Assembly (NCBI GenBank): GCA_964388275.1
Contig: CAYLZD010000007.1
Coordinates: 1-64,000 of the forward strand
From: JARYLZ01 sp964388275
Lineage (GTDB): Bacteria; Bacteroidota; Ignavibacteria; SZUA-365
Direction of reading: 5' to 3'
DNA length: 64,000 bases
A program made the translations under genes and the position numbers. Positions 1 through 8,312 of this stretch are shown one piece after another. How positions within the stretch are numbered: position 1 is the stretch's first letter; each line of letters opens with the position of its first letter. The notes below the pieces were generated by a model. The model saw only the letters and a program-made list of their open reading frames with translations. It did no database searches and was not told the origin of the DNA.

Positions 1-132
1 CCTACGGCCGGTTCCTGCGGCGTCGCGAAGGAACGCATGGAGAGCAAGGACAAGATGAAATGCTACGACTGGTTCTTCTGCACGAAACCGCTCGATAAAG
101 AGACCGTGCTTAAAACCGTCCTGAAGAAATGA
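1..132 (+). CDS. Partial protein, possibly the C-terminal end of a response-regulator receiver domain
   Basis: An open frame runs from the window edge to TGA at 130-132, giving 43 residues with the start outside the window. The tail reads YDWFFCTKPLDKE followed by a VL-rich amphipathic stretch. This resembles the beta5-Lys-Pro-alpha5 end of a REC domain, where an invariant Lys precedes Pro. The distance from the TA pair at the beginning to this KP is a few residues longer than usual, and two Cys lie in between, so the assignment is tentative. A strong terminator follows about 85 bases downstream. Confidence 0.4.
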   Translation, partial: PTAGSCGVAKERMESKDKMKCYDWFFCTKPLDKETVLKTVLKK

Positions 133-216
133 CAAACCGTATCGCGACTGCGCATGCCTCGATCATGCGCGCCGAAGAGAGTACCTGATTTTCCGTTCAA
201 GTTGTATTGAAGCCGA

Positions 217-242
217 ACCGGGCGTGATGCCCGGTTTTTTTT
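217..242 (+). terminator. Intrinsic terminator after the partial gene
   Basis: A six-base-pair GC stem (CCGGGC/GCCCGG, 218-223 with 229-234) has a five-base loop and is followed directly by eight T residues (235-242). It lies on the plus strand after the partial gene and separates it from the NifU-like gene. Confidence 0.85.
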
Positions 243-290
243 CACTCAGGTCAATAGATACATCGTTGGGGATGGTCCACCAATGCTGGC

Positions 291-302
291 ATTAGTGCTA
301 AT
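291..302. promoter_or_regulatory. Small inverted repeat upstream of the NifU-like gene
   Basis: ATTAG-TG-CTAAT forms a 5+5 inverted repeat about 38 bases before the NifU-like start, in an AT-rich leader. It could be an operator half-site pair. At this length it may also occur by chance, and no clear -35/-10 pair accompanies it. Confidence 0.2.
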
Positions 303-339
303 ATTTACGGAAATTGCCTCATAATGAACTGGAGGATGC

Positions 340-768
340 ATGCCGGCACAACGTGAACAGTTTCTTAAGGACATCGGTTATCCCGAGAAAGCCATAAGCT
401 TCATTATGAACGAAACCAATATCGGGGAGCTTCACAATCCGTCGGCAGTCGCCCGTGTCCAAGGGCACTGCGGAGATGTAATGATACTCCACCTCGGTAT
501 AGATGCCGAAAGTAATGCCATCGTGGATGCAAGATACCTGATGACGGGCTGCGCCGGACTGCATGCGGCCGGATCCGCAGTCACTGAGATGGCTAAAGGC
601 CTGGCTCTCTCACGAGCGCGCGAAATTGAGTTTGAGGACATTCTTCAATTTTTAGGCGGCACCTTCCCCGAAGCCAAACTCGATTGCGTCGAACTCGCGC
701 GCGACACCCTCCACAAAGCGCTCGATGATTACACCGCTCTCCGTCGTCAAAACGCGCGAACTCCTTAA
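340..768 (+). CDS. IscU/NifU-like iron-sulfur cluster scaffold protein
   Basis: A 142-residue protein of the NifU N-terminal (IscU) family, a cytoplasmic scaffold on which Fe-S clusters are assembled before transfer to apoproteins. The three cluster-ligand cysteines are present: C44 in HCGDVM, with the conserved Asp46; C71 in MTGCAG; and C116 in KLDCVELA. The spacing is close to that of IscU. There is no C-terminal Nfu or central ferredoxin domain, so it is the short form. GGAGG lies just upstream of the ATG. No cysteine desulfurase is next to it; the following genes encode envelope proteins, so the pathway partners must be elsewhere. Confidence 0.88.
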   Translation: MPAQREQFLKDIGYPEKAISFIMNETNIGELHNPSAVARVQGHCGDVMILHLGIDAESNAIVDARYLMTGCAGLHAAGSAVTEMAKGLALSRAREIEFEDILQFLGGTFPEAKLDCVELARDTLHKALDDYTALRRQNARTP

Positions 769-783
769 GATCGCGTCTTGTCA

Positions 784-1530
784 ATGAGATCGATCGGACC
801 GAGTCTCGGCCTGCTCCTATATCTCTCCGCGGCCGGCTGCACGGCCCAGCAAACCGTGGCCGCGCCCGGTCCGCCGACCGGCGGCGTCGACGCGTACGGG
901 TATCGACATGTATTTCATCCCAAACCATTATCCGGATGGGAATTGCGGTCATCGGCGGGAATTTCGGTAACCATTCTCCCGCGGCCGGTTGCGGAAGAAG
1001 AAATTCGACAGGCGCCGATGCTGGATTTCCACGCGCGCCTGGGATGCCCCGCCGACTTTTCAGTGCTCTTCAACGCTTCCACCAACATAATCACAAACAG
1101 GGCGTCATTCGGCGCCGCCTGGGGATTCAACATAGGAGCCTTCTCCTTCTCCGCGGGTGATATGCACAGTTACTGGTACGGTTCCGCCTCACTGGAAGGT
1201 TTCGACACTGATGCACAAGGATGGATCAATCTTCCGTTTGTCGCCGCGGGATACTCAGACGATGAATTCCTAGTTCATGTGCGCGGGGAAGGCCAGATAA
1301 TACTGTCCAGGAGCACCCGGGTGGGCGAACAGGAACTGTCTTCGAGCAGAAATCTCGCCTCGGGGATGTCTATGGCAATCGTTATCGAGCAGCCGTTTTC
1401 CCGACGAACCAGTGTTGCGCTTGGAATACGTCTCACATGGTCGAATGCCGCGCCGCATTCCTGGCTGGCATTCTCAACTATCCGGGATCGACAGTTGTAT
1501 CCGGAGTTTTTCTTCGGAGTGATACTATGA
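784..1530 (+). CDS. Hypothetical lipoprotein, beta-rich surface protein
   Basis: A 248-residue protein starting at ATG 784; an in-frame TTG lies six bases earlier. The N-terminus has a hydrophobic stretch ending in a lipobox-like SAAGC, so it is probably lipidated in the periplasm or outer membrane. The rest is rich in Gly, Ser and aromatic residues in alternating pattern, ending LYPEFFFGVIL, which suggests beta structure. I recognise no family. It starts 15 bases after the NifU-like stop and its own TGA overlaps the ATG of the phosphodiesterase gene (ATGA), so it is probably cotranscribed with the envelope genes that follow. Confidence 0.6.
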   Translation: MRSIGPSLGLLLYLSAAGCTAQQTVAAPGPPTGGVDAYGYRHVFHPKPLSGWELRSSAGISVTILPRPVAEEEIRQAPMLDFHARLGCPADFSVLFNASTNIITNRASFGAAWGFNIGAFSFSAGDMHSYWYGSASLEGFDTDAQGWINLPFVAAGYSDDEFLVHVRGEGQIILSRSTRVGEQELSSSRNLASGMSMAIVIEQPFSRRTSVALGIRLTWSNAAPHSWLAFSTIRDRQLYPEFFFGVIL

Positions 1531-2774
1531 GACCGGTGCCGTCTTCCATTATGCCGCTGCTGCTGCTGTTCCTCTGCTCGTCATGCGTCGAGGAATTGGA
1601 TGTAGTGACGCCGGTCGCCGATCCCGGGTTCCTTGAAGGCAGCACGGAAATACCGGATCAGCTTTTGCGACGAATCGAGGGCGTGTACGAGGTGCTGGAA
1701 GGCGGCGAACGTTTCGGCGGGCAGGTGGTTCTGAAATTCGACGGGCGGACCCTTTCGATATTCTGTCAGAAGAATGTCGCTTTTATGATACTCGAGAGCG
1801 GTTTCCGTGATTCCACTTTTCTATTCACCGGAATGTGGCGATTCGCGCAGGCTGTGAACACCGGCCTGGTTTCTCTCTCCATACTCCCGGATAACGGCGG
1901 CAGAGAATTGCTGCGCTCACCCGGCAATGCGAAGCCGACACTGACGGGCAGAGCGGGAGGAGTATCGCGCGGTGACGTAGGAAGCCCGCTCGCGTTGCGG
2001 TACCTGAGACCGGTAAAAAAACGCATCGGAGGATTCTGGAACATCGCCCATCGCGGAGGAGGAAGAAATTCCGACAGGCATCCGTACTCCGAGAACAGCC
2101 TTTCCATGCTGAAATATGCCGGAATGCTCGGCGCCAACGGCGTTGAAGTGGATGTGCGGCTCACCAAAGACGGCATACCCATCCTGTTTCATGACGAAGA
2201 ATTCAGCACGCGGCTCGTCCACGGCGCCTTCATGGCAGGGCCTGTTTCCAACTACACGTACGCGCAGATTACCGCCCTGTCGAGGCTCGTCAACGGTGAA
2301 CGAATCCCGACCCTCGAGGAAGCGCTCGAAACGATACTCGCCGAAACCAATCTGGGACTCGTGTGGCTCGACGTAAAGGATGCCGCATCCATCCCCGTGC
2401 TGATCCCGATGTTGATCCGTTTCAAGACCAGGGCATCCGAACTCGGTCGCAAAGTTGAAGCGGTGCACGGCTTGCCTGATGGCGACATCGCATCCGCTTT
2501 TCTGGCGCATCCCGACCACCAGAACGTTCGCGCGCTGAGTGAAGGCGATGTGGATGAAGCAAGAGCGGTGAATGCGGGAGTCTGGGCGCCCAGATGGACG
2601 CTCGGCACACAGAACGATGCCGTCGCCGCCATGCATGCCGAAGGCCGCAGCGTGTTCGTCTGGACTCTCGACTCGCCCGAATTCATGATACATTTCCTGC
2701 ATGACGGCGACTTCGACGGGATTCTCACCAACTACCCTACTCTCACCGCATATTATTTCTATACGCAAATCTGA
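1527..2774 (+). CDS. Lipoprotein glycerophosphodiester phosphodiesterase (GDPD family)
   Basis: A 415-residue protein starting at ATG 1527 in an ATGA overlap with the preceding gene; a longer frame upstream is not needed. A signal sequence ends in LCSSC, predicting a lipoprotein. After roughly 140 residues of uncharacterised N-terminal domain comes a GDPD TIM-barrel: IAHRGGG with the catalytic His near residue 175, a PYSENS segment, VEVDVRLTKDG and ILFHDEE near 205-222, and the closing DGILTNYP. The family hydrolyses glycerophosphodiesters to glycerol-3-phosphate and an alcohol. The N-terminal domain may be a substrate or surface-binding module. Confidence 0.88.
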   Translation: MRPVPSSIMPLLLLFLCSSCVEELDVVTPVADPGFLEGSTEIPDQLLRRIEGVYEVLEGGERFGGQVVLKFDGRTLSIFCQKNVAFMILESGFRDSTFLFTGMWRFAQAVNTGLVSLSILPDNGGRELLRSPGNAKPTLTGRAGGVSRGDVGSPLALRYLRPVKKRIGGFWNIAHRGGGRNSDRHPYSENSLSMLKYAGMLGANGVEVDVRLTKDGIPILFHDEEFSTRLVHGAFMAGPVSNYTYAQITALSRLVNGERIPTLEEALETILAETNLGLVWLDVKDAASIPVLIPMLIRFKTRASELGRKVEAVHGLPDGDIASAFLAHPDHQNVRALSEGDVDEARAVNAGVWAPRWTLGTQNDAVAAMHAEGRSVFVWTLDSPEFMIHFLHDGDFDGILTNYPTLTAYYFYTQI

Positions 2775-2787
2775 CGTCCACCGTAGC

Positions 2788-3393
2788 ATGCAACCGCTTC
2801 TCATCAGGCATACGCTCCGGAAAACTGCACTCGCAGCTCTTGCGATCGCAGGTTTTCTTTCCTGCGGCGCCTTTTCAACCGCTCAGGAACTCTCAGTATC
2901 CGACAAGCCGTACCGCATCATCGTTCAGGCCTCAGGCGGATTGGCTCTCAGCGCGGCCCGCGAATCCATACTCCCCGTGCCCGCCGAAGTCCACAGGATG
3001 GGATTGTCGGGATCGTTGCGGCTGATCTGGCGGCCGGATCACATGCTCGGGATCGGATTGGAAACAGGCCTCGGTCACATCGTTTCCGCTACATCTTCGG
3101 TGACCGATATCGAAATGGAGACTCTCTCGGCGCCTGCCCTTCTTGTCTTCGTGATGGAGAAGTATTCTGCGGACTTGTCGATTTCTTTCGGCTGGCATCG
3201 ATACATTGTTTACAGATCAGGCGTGCATCTCAGTTCCAGCTGGGAAATGGCTTACGGGGTGGGTGTCGGATACACCTTCGAATTTGGAGAATCCATCGGC
3301 ATCGGCGCCGAACTCAAAGCGCAGGTGCTTCAGGAGAGGAATCTTCTATTACTGCAACCTCAACTCAGATTCCAGTGGACAATCTCGTACTGA
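2788..3393 (+). CDS. Outer-membrane beta-barrel-like protein
   Basis: A 201-residue protein starting at ATG 2788, with a basic N-terminus, a hydrophobic signal segment and a predicted cleavage after FSTAQ. The mature part alternates hydrophobic and polar residues in short strands (for example YGVGVGYTFEFGE) and ends in RFQWTISY, compatible with a small outer-membrane barrel. No specific family is recognised. It begins 13 bases after the phosphodiesterase gene and is likely the last gene of that operon; the next gene converges on it after 22 bases. Confidence 0.6.
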   Translation: MQPLLIRHTLRKTALAALAIAGFLSCGAFSTAQELSVSDKPYRIIVQASGGLALSAARESILPVPAEVHRMGLSGSLRLIWRPDHMLGIGLETGLGHIVSATSSVTDIEMETLSAPALLVFVMEKYSADLSISFGWHRYIVYRSGVHLSSSWEMAYGVGVGYTFEFGESIGIGAELKAQVLQERNLLLLQPQLRFQWTISY

Positions 3394-3415
3394 CGACGAG
3401 ATATCCAGGGAATAC

Positions 3416-4288
3416 TCATGCTTTCAGCACGTAGAAGTACACGATTACTGAGTTGAATGCGCTGAAAATTCCCAGTCCGTTCACGATGTTGGTCAACGGC
3501 TCGTTGAGATCGCGTGAATTCTGGCTGCGTGAACGGTAAAGATCAGCATATTCCCGGTTGACCCGGTAGACGCGCGCCCTGTGCCTGCCGTAATGGGTCA
3601 GAGAGAGGATGTTCAGCCTGTAACTCGAGACATCGGTGGGAGGCGATATGAAACGGCCCCTGGCTCTCGCCAGAGTGCCGTTTCCGAGCACGATTTCCTC
3701 CGGCTCGCTTTCAACATTCTCCACTGCCACGAAAAACAGTCCGGCGTAAGGATTGGACCAACCAAAAACAATCTGCATCGAATCTTCCCGAAAGACGGAA
3801 GGATCGGCGTTTTCAGGAATCCGTATCGTGTCCCGTGTGATCGTGACGTCTTCCGGCTTGTCGGGCACAACCGCGCTTGCGCCGATCGTCCGCTCCCTCC
3901 ATCTGATCGCAAGATCGAAACGGTCTCCCTGCCGCACTTCCAGATCGCTGCCCGGATAATGATACATGCCGCTGTCGCCCGGACTCGGGATCAGCGGGTA
4001 GACATCTCCATTCCTCATTAGGGTCACCTCGGCATCATTCACATGGAGTGCCGCCGTGTCGTCCGCTCCCAACGGCGCCGCCTGGCTCAATTGTATGTCG
4101 AAAACGGGTTCTCCAGCGTACAGGTAAGCTCGCACCACCAGCAGATCGCTTTCAGGGGACACGGATGATCCCTCGCTGCACGAGGTCACGGCAAGCGCCG
4201 ATGTCGCGGCGAACAGCAAGGCGATGATGCGGAAGGTCGTAGACCTGTTCTTCTGAGAGCAACTCCAGGTTGCTGATTTGAATATCAT
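3416..4288 (-). CDS. DUF4249-type outer-membrane lipoprotein, partner of the TonB receptor
   Basis: A 290-residue protein. The start at 4288 is chosen because the frame upstream overlaps the receptor gene and because it gives a signal sequence ending in the lipobox AVTSC. After the Cys comes a pattern typical of DUF4249: a first strand with LVVRAYLYAGEPVFDIQLS, then an AEVTLMRNGD Ig-like strand and a domain ending in YRSRSQNSRDLNEP. DUF4249 lipoproteins are commonly encoded directly after CarboxypepD_reg TonB receptors in Bacteroidota. Here the gene begins 11 bases after the receptor stop, so the two probably form one uptake or surface complex. The substrate is unknown. Confidence 0.75.
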   Translation of the reverse strand: MIFKSATWSCSQKNRSTTFRIIALLFAATSALAVTSCSEGSSVSPESDLLVVRAYLYAGEPVFDIQLSQAAPLGADDTAALHVNDAEVTLMRNGDVYPLIPSPGDSGMYHYPGSDLEVRQGDRFDLAIRWRERTIGASAVVPDKPEDVTITRDTIRIPENADPSVFREDSMQIVFGWSNPYAGLFFVAVENVESEPEEIVLGNGTLARARGRFISPPTDVSSYRLNILSLTHYGRHRARVYRVNREYADLYRSRSQNSRDLNEPLTNIVNGLGIFSAFNSVIVYFYVLKA

Positions 4289-4299
4289 GAAATGCCTCG

Positions 4300-6738
4300 T
4301 CAGAATTGCATGCGAACGTAAACTGATGGTGCGAATCCGAGTCTTGTCACGTCGGTTACGGTGACAGGCGCCGTTGTCAGGTTGTACTCGCGATATGCCA
4401 CATTTGCCCGGTTGTAAACATTGAACACGCTCAAGCCGAATTCGGCTGTTAAGGCCTCCCAGTCGAAAAGGCGCGAGATGCCGACATCGAGCTGGTGGAA
4501 ATCGGGCAGGCGGGCCGCGTTCTTTCCGCCCACATGGATGTAGCTCAAAGTCTGTCCGTTCAGGAGGCGTATTTGGTACTGGCTTTCCGGCGCTGTATAA
4601 GCCGTCCCGGATGAGAACAACCAGCTTGCGGAAAGATTCCATCCTGCGAAGGAGTAGCGTACAGCGGTCTTGATATCGTGTAGACGATCGTGCGCCGCGG
4701 GGAAGGGCAGCCCCGCATTCAGCTTCGGGTACGTATGTTCCACTCGTGAGAGCGAATAGCCCAGCCAACCTGACAGGTTGCCGGACCTTTTCTCCAACAG
4801 CAGTTCGATGCCCCTGGCATGTCCGCTGCCAAAGAAAAAATAGCTCGCGTAATCCGCTCCGGCGGCAAAACGGCGAGAATACTCCGTCAGATTATCAAGT
4901 TTTTTTTCATACGCTTCGATGCTCACCGCGTACCCGCCGCTCTCCCAACCCGCGCCGATGATCCTGTGTTCGGCGAAACCCGGCTGCATGTCACCGTCGG
5001 CAGTCAACCAGAATTCCCTGCTGCCTTCGAGAACATTTTCATTGATTATCCGGTTTACGAATTGACGGTATATTCCCCAGGCGCCTTTGAGGGAACAACC
5101 GTCGGCGATGGACCAAACCGCCGATGCCCTCGGTTCCCAGTATAATCGGTCTGTGCCCTCGAATAGCGAGGCCCGCAAGCCGAGAGTCAATTCGAGTTCC
5201 CCCCAGGTCCATTTATCCTGAACGAAGGCCGTGTGCAAATCCCCTTCTCCTGCAAGATCCAGCAATGACGCGCTGTCATTCAGCATGGATGTGTAAACGG
5301 CCTTAAAACCGGAAATCTGTATTCCCGTCTTTATCATGTGTTCGGAGGAAATCCGCCACTCGGCGTTCGCCCGGATTGTAATATCTCGGATTGTGTTATC
5401 CTCTTTTGTGGCGGTCGCCATGCCTCTCCGGACGGATGAACTGTCGTATGTCGGAACGAAAATGAGGTCGGTGTTCAGGGATCGATCAAACGAGCTGAAA
5501 AAGCGGGTTGAGGCCGCCGATAAATCGGTCTGTAAGCGTTCGCTCCAACGCCTGCTCCAGACGCCGCTGAATCCGGTGTTGCCCCAGCGGCTGAAGTCGG
5601 CGACGCTCAGAGACACATCCCCTTCAAGTTCTCTCACTGAAAACGAAGCGCCCGTGAAATGCTGCGACTTGTCGAGATCGTCCTTGCCGTTGTAGAAACT
5701 GAAGCTCAGCCGATCAATGCGCGAGGGATCGAGCGTGAGCTTGGCGTTGATATCATGGAAGAAAAATGTCGGCGCCGCTTCTCCGGATATCATGTTCCCT
5801 CCTCCGCTTCCGCTCCGTGATCCTCTGACCGCCCTCCCGCCCGCGGCGTCGCCGGTTACTGCTTTGAAAATATCCTCATACAAACCGCTGCGAAGAAAAT
5901 CCGTGTATGATCTTCGCGCCGCAATCAGGAATGTGGCGTCGCTCAGGAACGGCACAGGTCCCTCGATGACGGCATTCATACTGAGAAGATTCACGCCGAC
6001 ACCAAGGCGCGTGTCGTTCCTGTTGCCTGCTTTTCCCGTCAGATCGATCACGCCCGACAACCGTCCGCCATATTCCGCGGGAAAACCTCCCGTGAACGCT
6101 TGAATGTCCTTGACAGCATCATTGTTGAAAGCGCTGAAAAAGCCGAAGAAGTGGTCTACATGGTAAATGGTCATTCCGTCAAAGAGTATCAGGTTCTGGT
6201 CCGGCGTGCCGCCGCGGATGTAAAGCTCAGCCGAGCCGCCGCTGCCGGAGTTTATCCCGGGCAGGAGCTGCAAGACGCGGAAGATATCGGTCTGGCCCAA
6301 CGCGGGCAGCGCAGAGATGGATTTCGGCGACATGCTGAATCGGCCCGCTTCTTTCGAAACGGCGATCATCGTCGGCACGCCTGTCACAGTCAGCGCTTCC
6401 ATTTCGAGCGTGCTGGGGTGCAGCATCACTCCGAGTCGTGGCACGGGATTGGTCATATCCACTTCGACCAGCTTCTCGAGGAAGCCGATGTAACGGATTG
6501 AAAGCAAACAACTATCTCCCGGCACGTCCGGAATTACGAAGTACCCCTGCGCATTGGATGTTGCGCCCAACCGTGTGCCGATCACGGATACGTTCGCGAA
6601 CGGCAGTGTCTCGCCGCTCTGGACATCTCGCACGACACCGATGATATCGGTTCTGCGCGTTTCAGTCTGAGCGCTCGCAGCCGTGGACAAGATCAGAGCC
6701 AGCGAAACAGCGGCAGCCGCCGCTTTCAGCCGCGCCAT
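4300..6738 (-). CDS. TonB-dependent outer-membrane receptor with CarboxypepD_reg-like N-terminal domain
   Basis: An 812-residue protein from ATG 6738, with a clear signal peptide ending ASAQ; a TTG further upstream would give a less plausible N-terminus. Residues about 30-110 form a carboxypeptidase-regulatory-like beta sandwich (GVVRDVQSGETLPFANVSV, GYFVIPDVP). A plug domain follows with SALPALGQTDIFRVLQLLPG, IRGGTPDQNLILFDGM and a GGFPAEYGGRLSG segment, then a long barrel ending in Phe (YVRMQF). Such receptors import ligands with energy from TonB/ExbBD. There is no FecR/sigma signalling extension and no SusD partner; a DUF4249 lipoprotein gene is next. The ligand cannot be told from sequence. 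Confidence 0.9.
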   Translation of the reverse strand: MARLKAAAAAVSLALILSTAASAQTETRRTDIIGVVRDVQSGETLPFANVSVIGTRLGATSNAQGYFVIPDVPGDSCLLSIRYIGFLEKLVEVDMTNPVPRLGVMLHPSTLEMEALTVTGVPTMIAVSKEAGRFSMSPKSISALPALGQTDIFRVLQLLPGINSGSGGSAELYIRGGTPDQNLILFDGMTIYHVDHFFGFFSAFNNDAVKDIQAFTGGFPAEYGGRLSGVIDLTGKAGNRNDTRLGVGVNLLSMNAVIEGPVPFLSDATFLIAARRSYTDFLRSGLYEDIFKAVTGDAAGGRAVRGSRSGSGGGNMISGEAAPTFFFHDINAKLTLDPSRIDRLSFSFYNGKDDLDKSQHFTGASFSVRELEGDVSLSVADFSRWGNTGFSGVWSRRWSERLQTDLSAASTRFFSSFDRSLNTDLIFVPTYDSSSVRRGMATATKEDNTIRDITIRANAEWRISSEHMIKTGIQISGFKAVYTSMLNDSASLLDLAGEGDLHTAFVQDKWTWGELELTLGLRASLFEGTDRLYWEPRASAVWSIADGCSLKGAWGIYRQFVNRIINENVLEGSREFWLTADGDMQPGFAEHRIIGAGWESGGYAVSIEAYEKKLDNLTEYSRRFAAGADYASYFFFGSGHARGIELLLEKRSGNLSGWLGYSLSRVEHTYPKLNAGLPFPAAHDRLHDIKTAVRYSFAGWNLSASWLFSSGTAYTAPESQYQIRLLNGQTLSYIHVGGKNAARLPDFHQLDVGISRLFDWEALTAEFGLSVFNVYNRANVAYREYNLTTAPVTVTDVTRLGFAPSVYVRMQF

Positions 6739-6805
6739 GCATCTATCTGCATGCAGATGATTCGGGAAGGAACACAATGTATTTTAGATGCGGATAAGCT
6801 CAAAA

Positions 6806-6817
6806 CGGTTTAAACCG
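6806..6817. promoter_or_regulatory. Perfect 12-base palindrome upstream of the TonB receptor gene
   Basis: CGGTTTAAACCG is a perfect palindrome 68 bases upstream of the receptor ATG, in the 260-base space between that gene and the divergent gene at 7000. It is placed where an operator could control the receptor. No regulator is identifiable nearby, and a site this short can occur by chance. Confidence 0.25.
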
Positions 6818-6878
6818 GCTGATCGGATTTCCAGGGAAACCAGGGAACCATTGGGAAATTCGATTATTGCGAACCGAT

Positions 6879-6907
6879 TTGCAAACATAACCCAAATTCA
6901 GTAGTAT
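6879..6907 (+). promoter_or_regulatory. Possible sigma70-type promoter for the gene at 7000
   Basis: TTGCAA at 6879-6884 and TAGTAT at 6902-6907 are separated by exactly 17 bases, each matching four of six consensus positions. They lie about 95 bases before the start at 7000. This is a plausible but weak promoter. Confidence 0.3.
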
Positions 6908-6999
6908 CACATCAGCATTTTCAGGTCAATACTATCCGATTCTCGGATCGACCTTGAATATTTGCACAAACAGGCAGTCCGCACATCCAGGAGGATTCC

Positions 7000-7920
7000 A
7001 TGACACACCGTCAATGCGCTCTATGCGCAGTCTTCGCCATAATCGTCTCGATTCCGCTCTCCGCCCAGCAGCCGCCGGGCGTGTCCTACGCTTCACTTCT
7101 CAACAATGTGAATTATCTTCCCGATCAAGCAAAATTCTCACTCGGCAACCAGATGCAAGCTGTATTCGTGGAAGCCGGAAAAAGCGGATGGGTCATCCTA
7201 CGCAAAGGCGAGACGGACCTCTACCGGTGGGAGTTCGTCACGCAGACGATTGAGCATCCTTACACTCTTATCGCGTTCAACAAGCAGACCGATATTAAGA
7301 CGGGGGAGAGCGTGTACGGCTTCACCGAACTCAAAGAGCCCGGCGAATACACGCTGGACTTTTATCTTGAGGGCGCCAAATTCTACACTTTCCCTTTCAA
7401 ACTCCGCGTTGTGCCGTCCAGCGATCCGTTCTCGCTTCCCGAACTCCGCTACCTCGACGGCGACTGGAATGACTGGGGCTACCTGTACTACTACAAGGCC
7501 AATCCGGATCAGAGCCTGTACTGGAAAGTATGGATGCATCATGAGACCGCCGAGAGCTCCAGGAAGGATGTGAAGGTGGACATCAAGATCGTCAGGCAGA
7601 AGGACAAGAAAACGGTTTGCGTTTCACGCGGTGAAGTGACCTACTCGATTCCTCGCACCTGGCAGAGAATCGAGTTCGATTTCATCTGGCCTGCGGAATA
7701 CAAAGCCCGTTTCGGAGAGTATTTCAAAACCCGCGACCTGCTCTCGACCGATGGAGCATATTCGTTGACAATGATGGTCGACGGCAAGATGCACGGGACC
7801 TGGGATTTCACCGTCTCGAACGGCAAGCTTGCCTATACCGGCAGAACGGAAAGAGGAAAGGCTGATCCCCTCACTTTCATCGAGGGAGGAAGAGACGCAT
7901 TCTGGTACAAGAGAAAGTGA
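7000..7920 (+). CDS. Secreted protein of unknown function
   Basis: A 306-residue protein with a good AGGAGG ribosome site and a signal peptide ending near PLSAQ. The mature protein has a beta-rich N-terminal part (FVEAGKSGWVILRKGE, EPGEYTLDFYLEGAKF), then a segment rich in Trp and Tyr (YLDGDWNDWGYLYYYKAN) and a beta-rich C-terminal half with long charged strands. The two halves look like Ig-like or CBM-like sandwiches. I recognise no enzyme motif. It is a single-gene unit, divergent from the TonB receptor and closed by a strong bidirectional terminator. A periplasmic or secreted location is inferred from the signal peptide only. Confidence 0.65.
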   Translation: MTHRQCALCAVFAIIVSIPLSAQQPPGVSYASLLNNVNYLPDQAKFSLGNQMQAVFVEAGKSGWVILRKGETDLYRWEFVTQTIEHPYTLIAFNKQTDIKTGESVYGFTELKEPGEYTLDFYLEGAKFYTFPFKLRVVPSSDPFSLPELRYLDGDWNDWGYLYYYKANPDQSLYWKVWMHHETAESSRKDVKVDIKIVRQKDKKTVCVSRGEVTYSIPRTWQRIEFDFIWPAEYKARFGEYFKTRDLLSTDGAYSLTMMVDGKMHGTWDFTVSNGKLAYTGRTERGKADPLTFIEGGRDAFWYKRK

Positions 7921-7974
7921 TGATCCGGCGGTATTGCCGCGAGCGACCGCTATCTTCGGAACCAATACACACAA

Positions 7975-8010
7975 AAACGCCGGCCGAGTTTATCGGCCGG
8001 CGTTTGTATT
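7975..8010. terminator. Bidirectional intrinsic terminator
   Basis: A perfect 13-base-pair stem (7975-7987 with 7993-8005, core ACGCCGGCCGA) has a five-base loop. It is flanked by TTTGTATTATT on the plus side and TTTTTGTGTGTATT on the minus side. It sits between two converging genes and can end both transcripts. Confidence 0.85.
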
Positions 8011-8025
8011 ATTATTCCGGATTCG

Positions 8026-8292
8026 TCAGCTATCGTCTTCCGAGTCCTCGCCGTAACTGGAGAGTATGCCGTCCATCACCCGCTTGTCCGATTGCAGGGA
8101 ATCGAGGCGCTGCTGTATCATTCCGGCATGCTCGCTTTCCATTTCCGCGAGTTGAAGAAGAAAAGCCCTGATATCCCCCTCGTCCGCCATTTCAGCCGCC
8201 TCGCGATAGAACGAAACCGCATCCTTCTCCTTGTCGAGGGCATCCTGCAGAACCTCGACCAGCGTCTTGTACGCAGGGATCACCCGTTTCAT
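8026..8292 (-). CDS. Small ferritin-like (rubrerythrin-type) two-helix protein
   Basis: An 88-residue acidic protein made of two predicted helices. The first carries E22 in DKEKDAVSFYREAAE. The second carries the E52-x-x-H55 motif in AEMESEHAGM, as in rubrerythrin and ferritin diiron sites. A full ferritin-like bundle has two such helix pairs; this has one, so a metal site would need a homodimer, as in encapsulated half-ferritins. No encapsulin gene or cargo-loading tail is visible; the C-terminus is simply acidic (EDSEDDS). It starts 20 bases after the DUF1573 stop, so it is probably last in that operon. Possible roles are iron handling or peroxide defence. Confidence 0.65.
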   Translation of the reverse strand: MKRVIPAYKTLVEVLQDALDKEKDAVSFYREAAEMADEGDIRAFLLQLAEMESEHAGMIQQRLDSLQSDKRVMDGILSSYGEDSEDDS

Positions 8293-8312
8293 ACGGCATC
8301 GGTCCGTGCTTG

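Noticed and set aside
2701..2787. Longer N-terminus for the outer-membrane protein gene at 2788
   Set aside because: The upstream 29 codons overlap the phosphodiesterase gene and would place the signal peptide inside the protein.
8026..8292. Encapsulated ferritin cargo assignment for the ferritin-like protein
   Set aside because: No encapsulin gene is adjacent, and the acidic C-terminus lacks a recognisable cargo-loading peptide.
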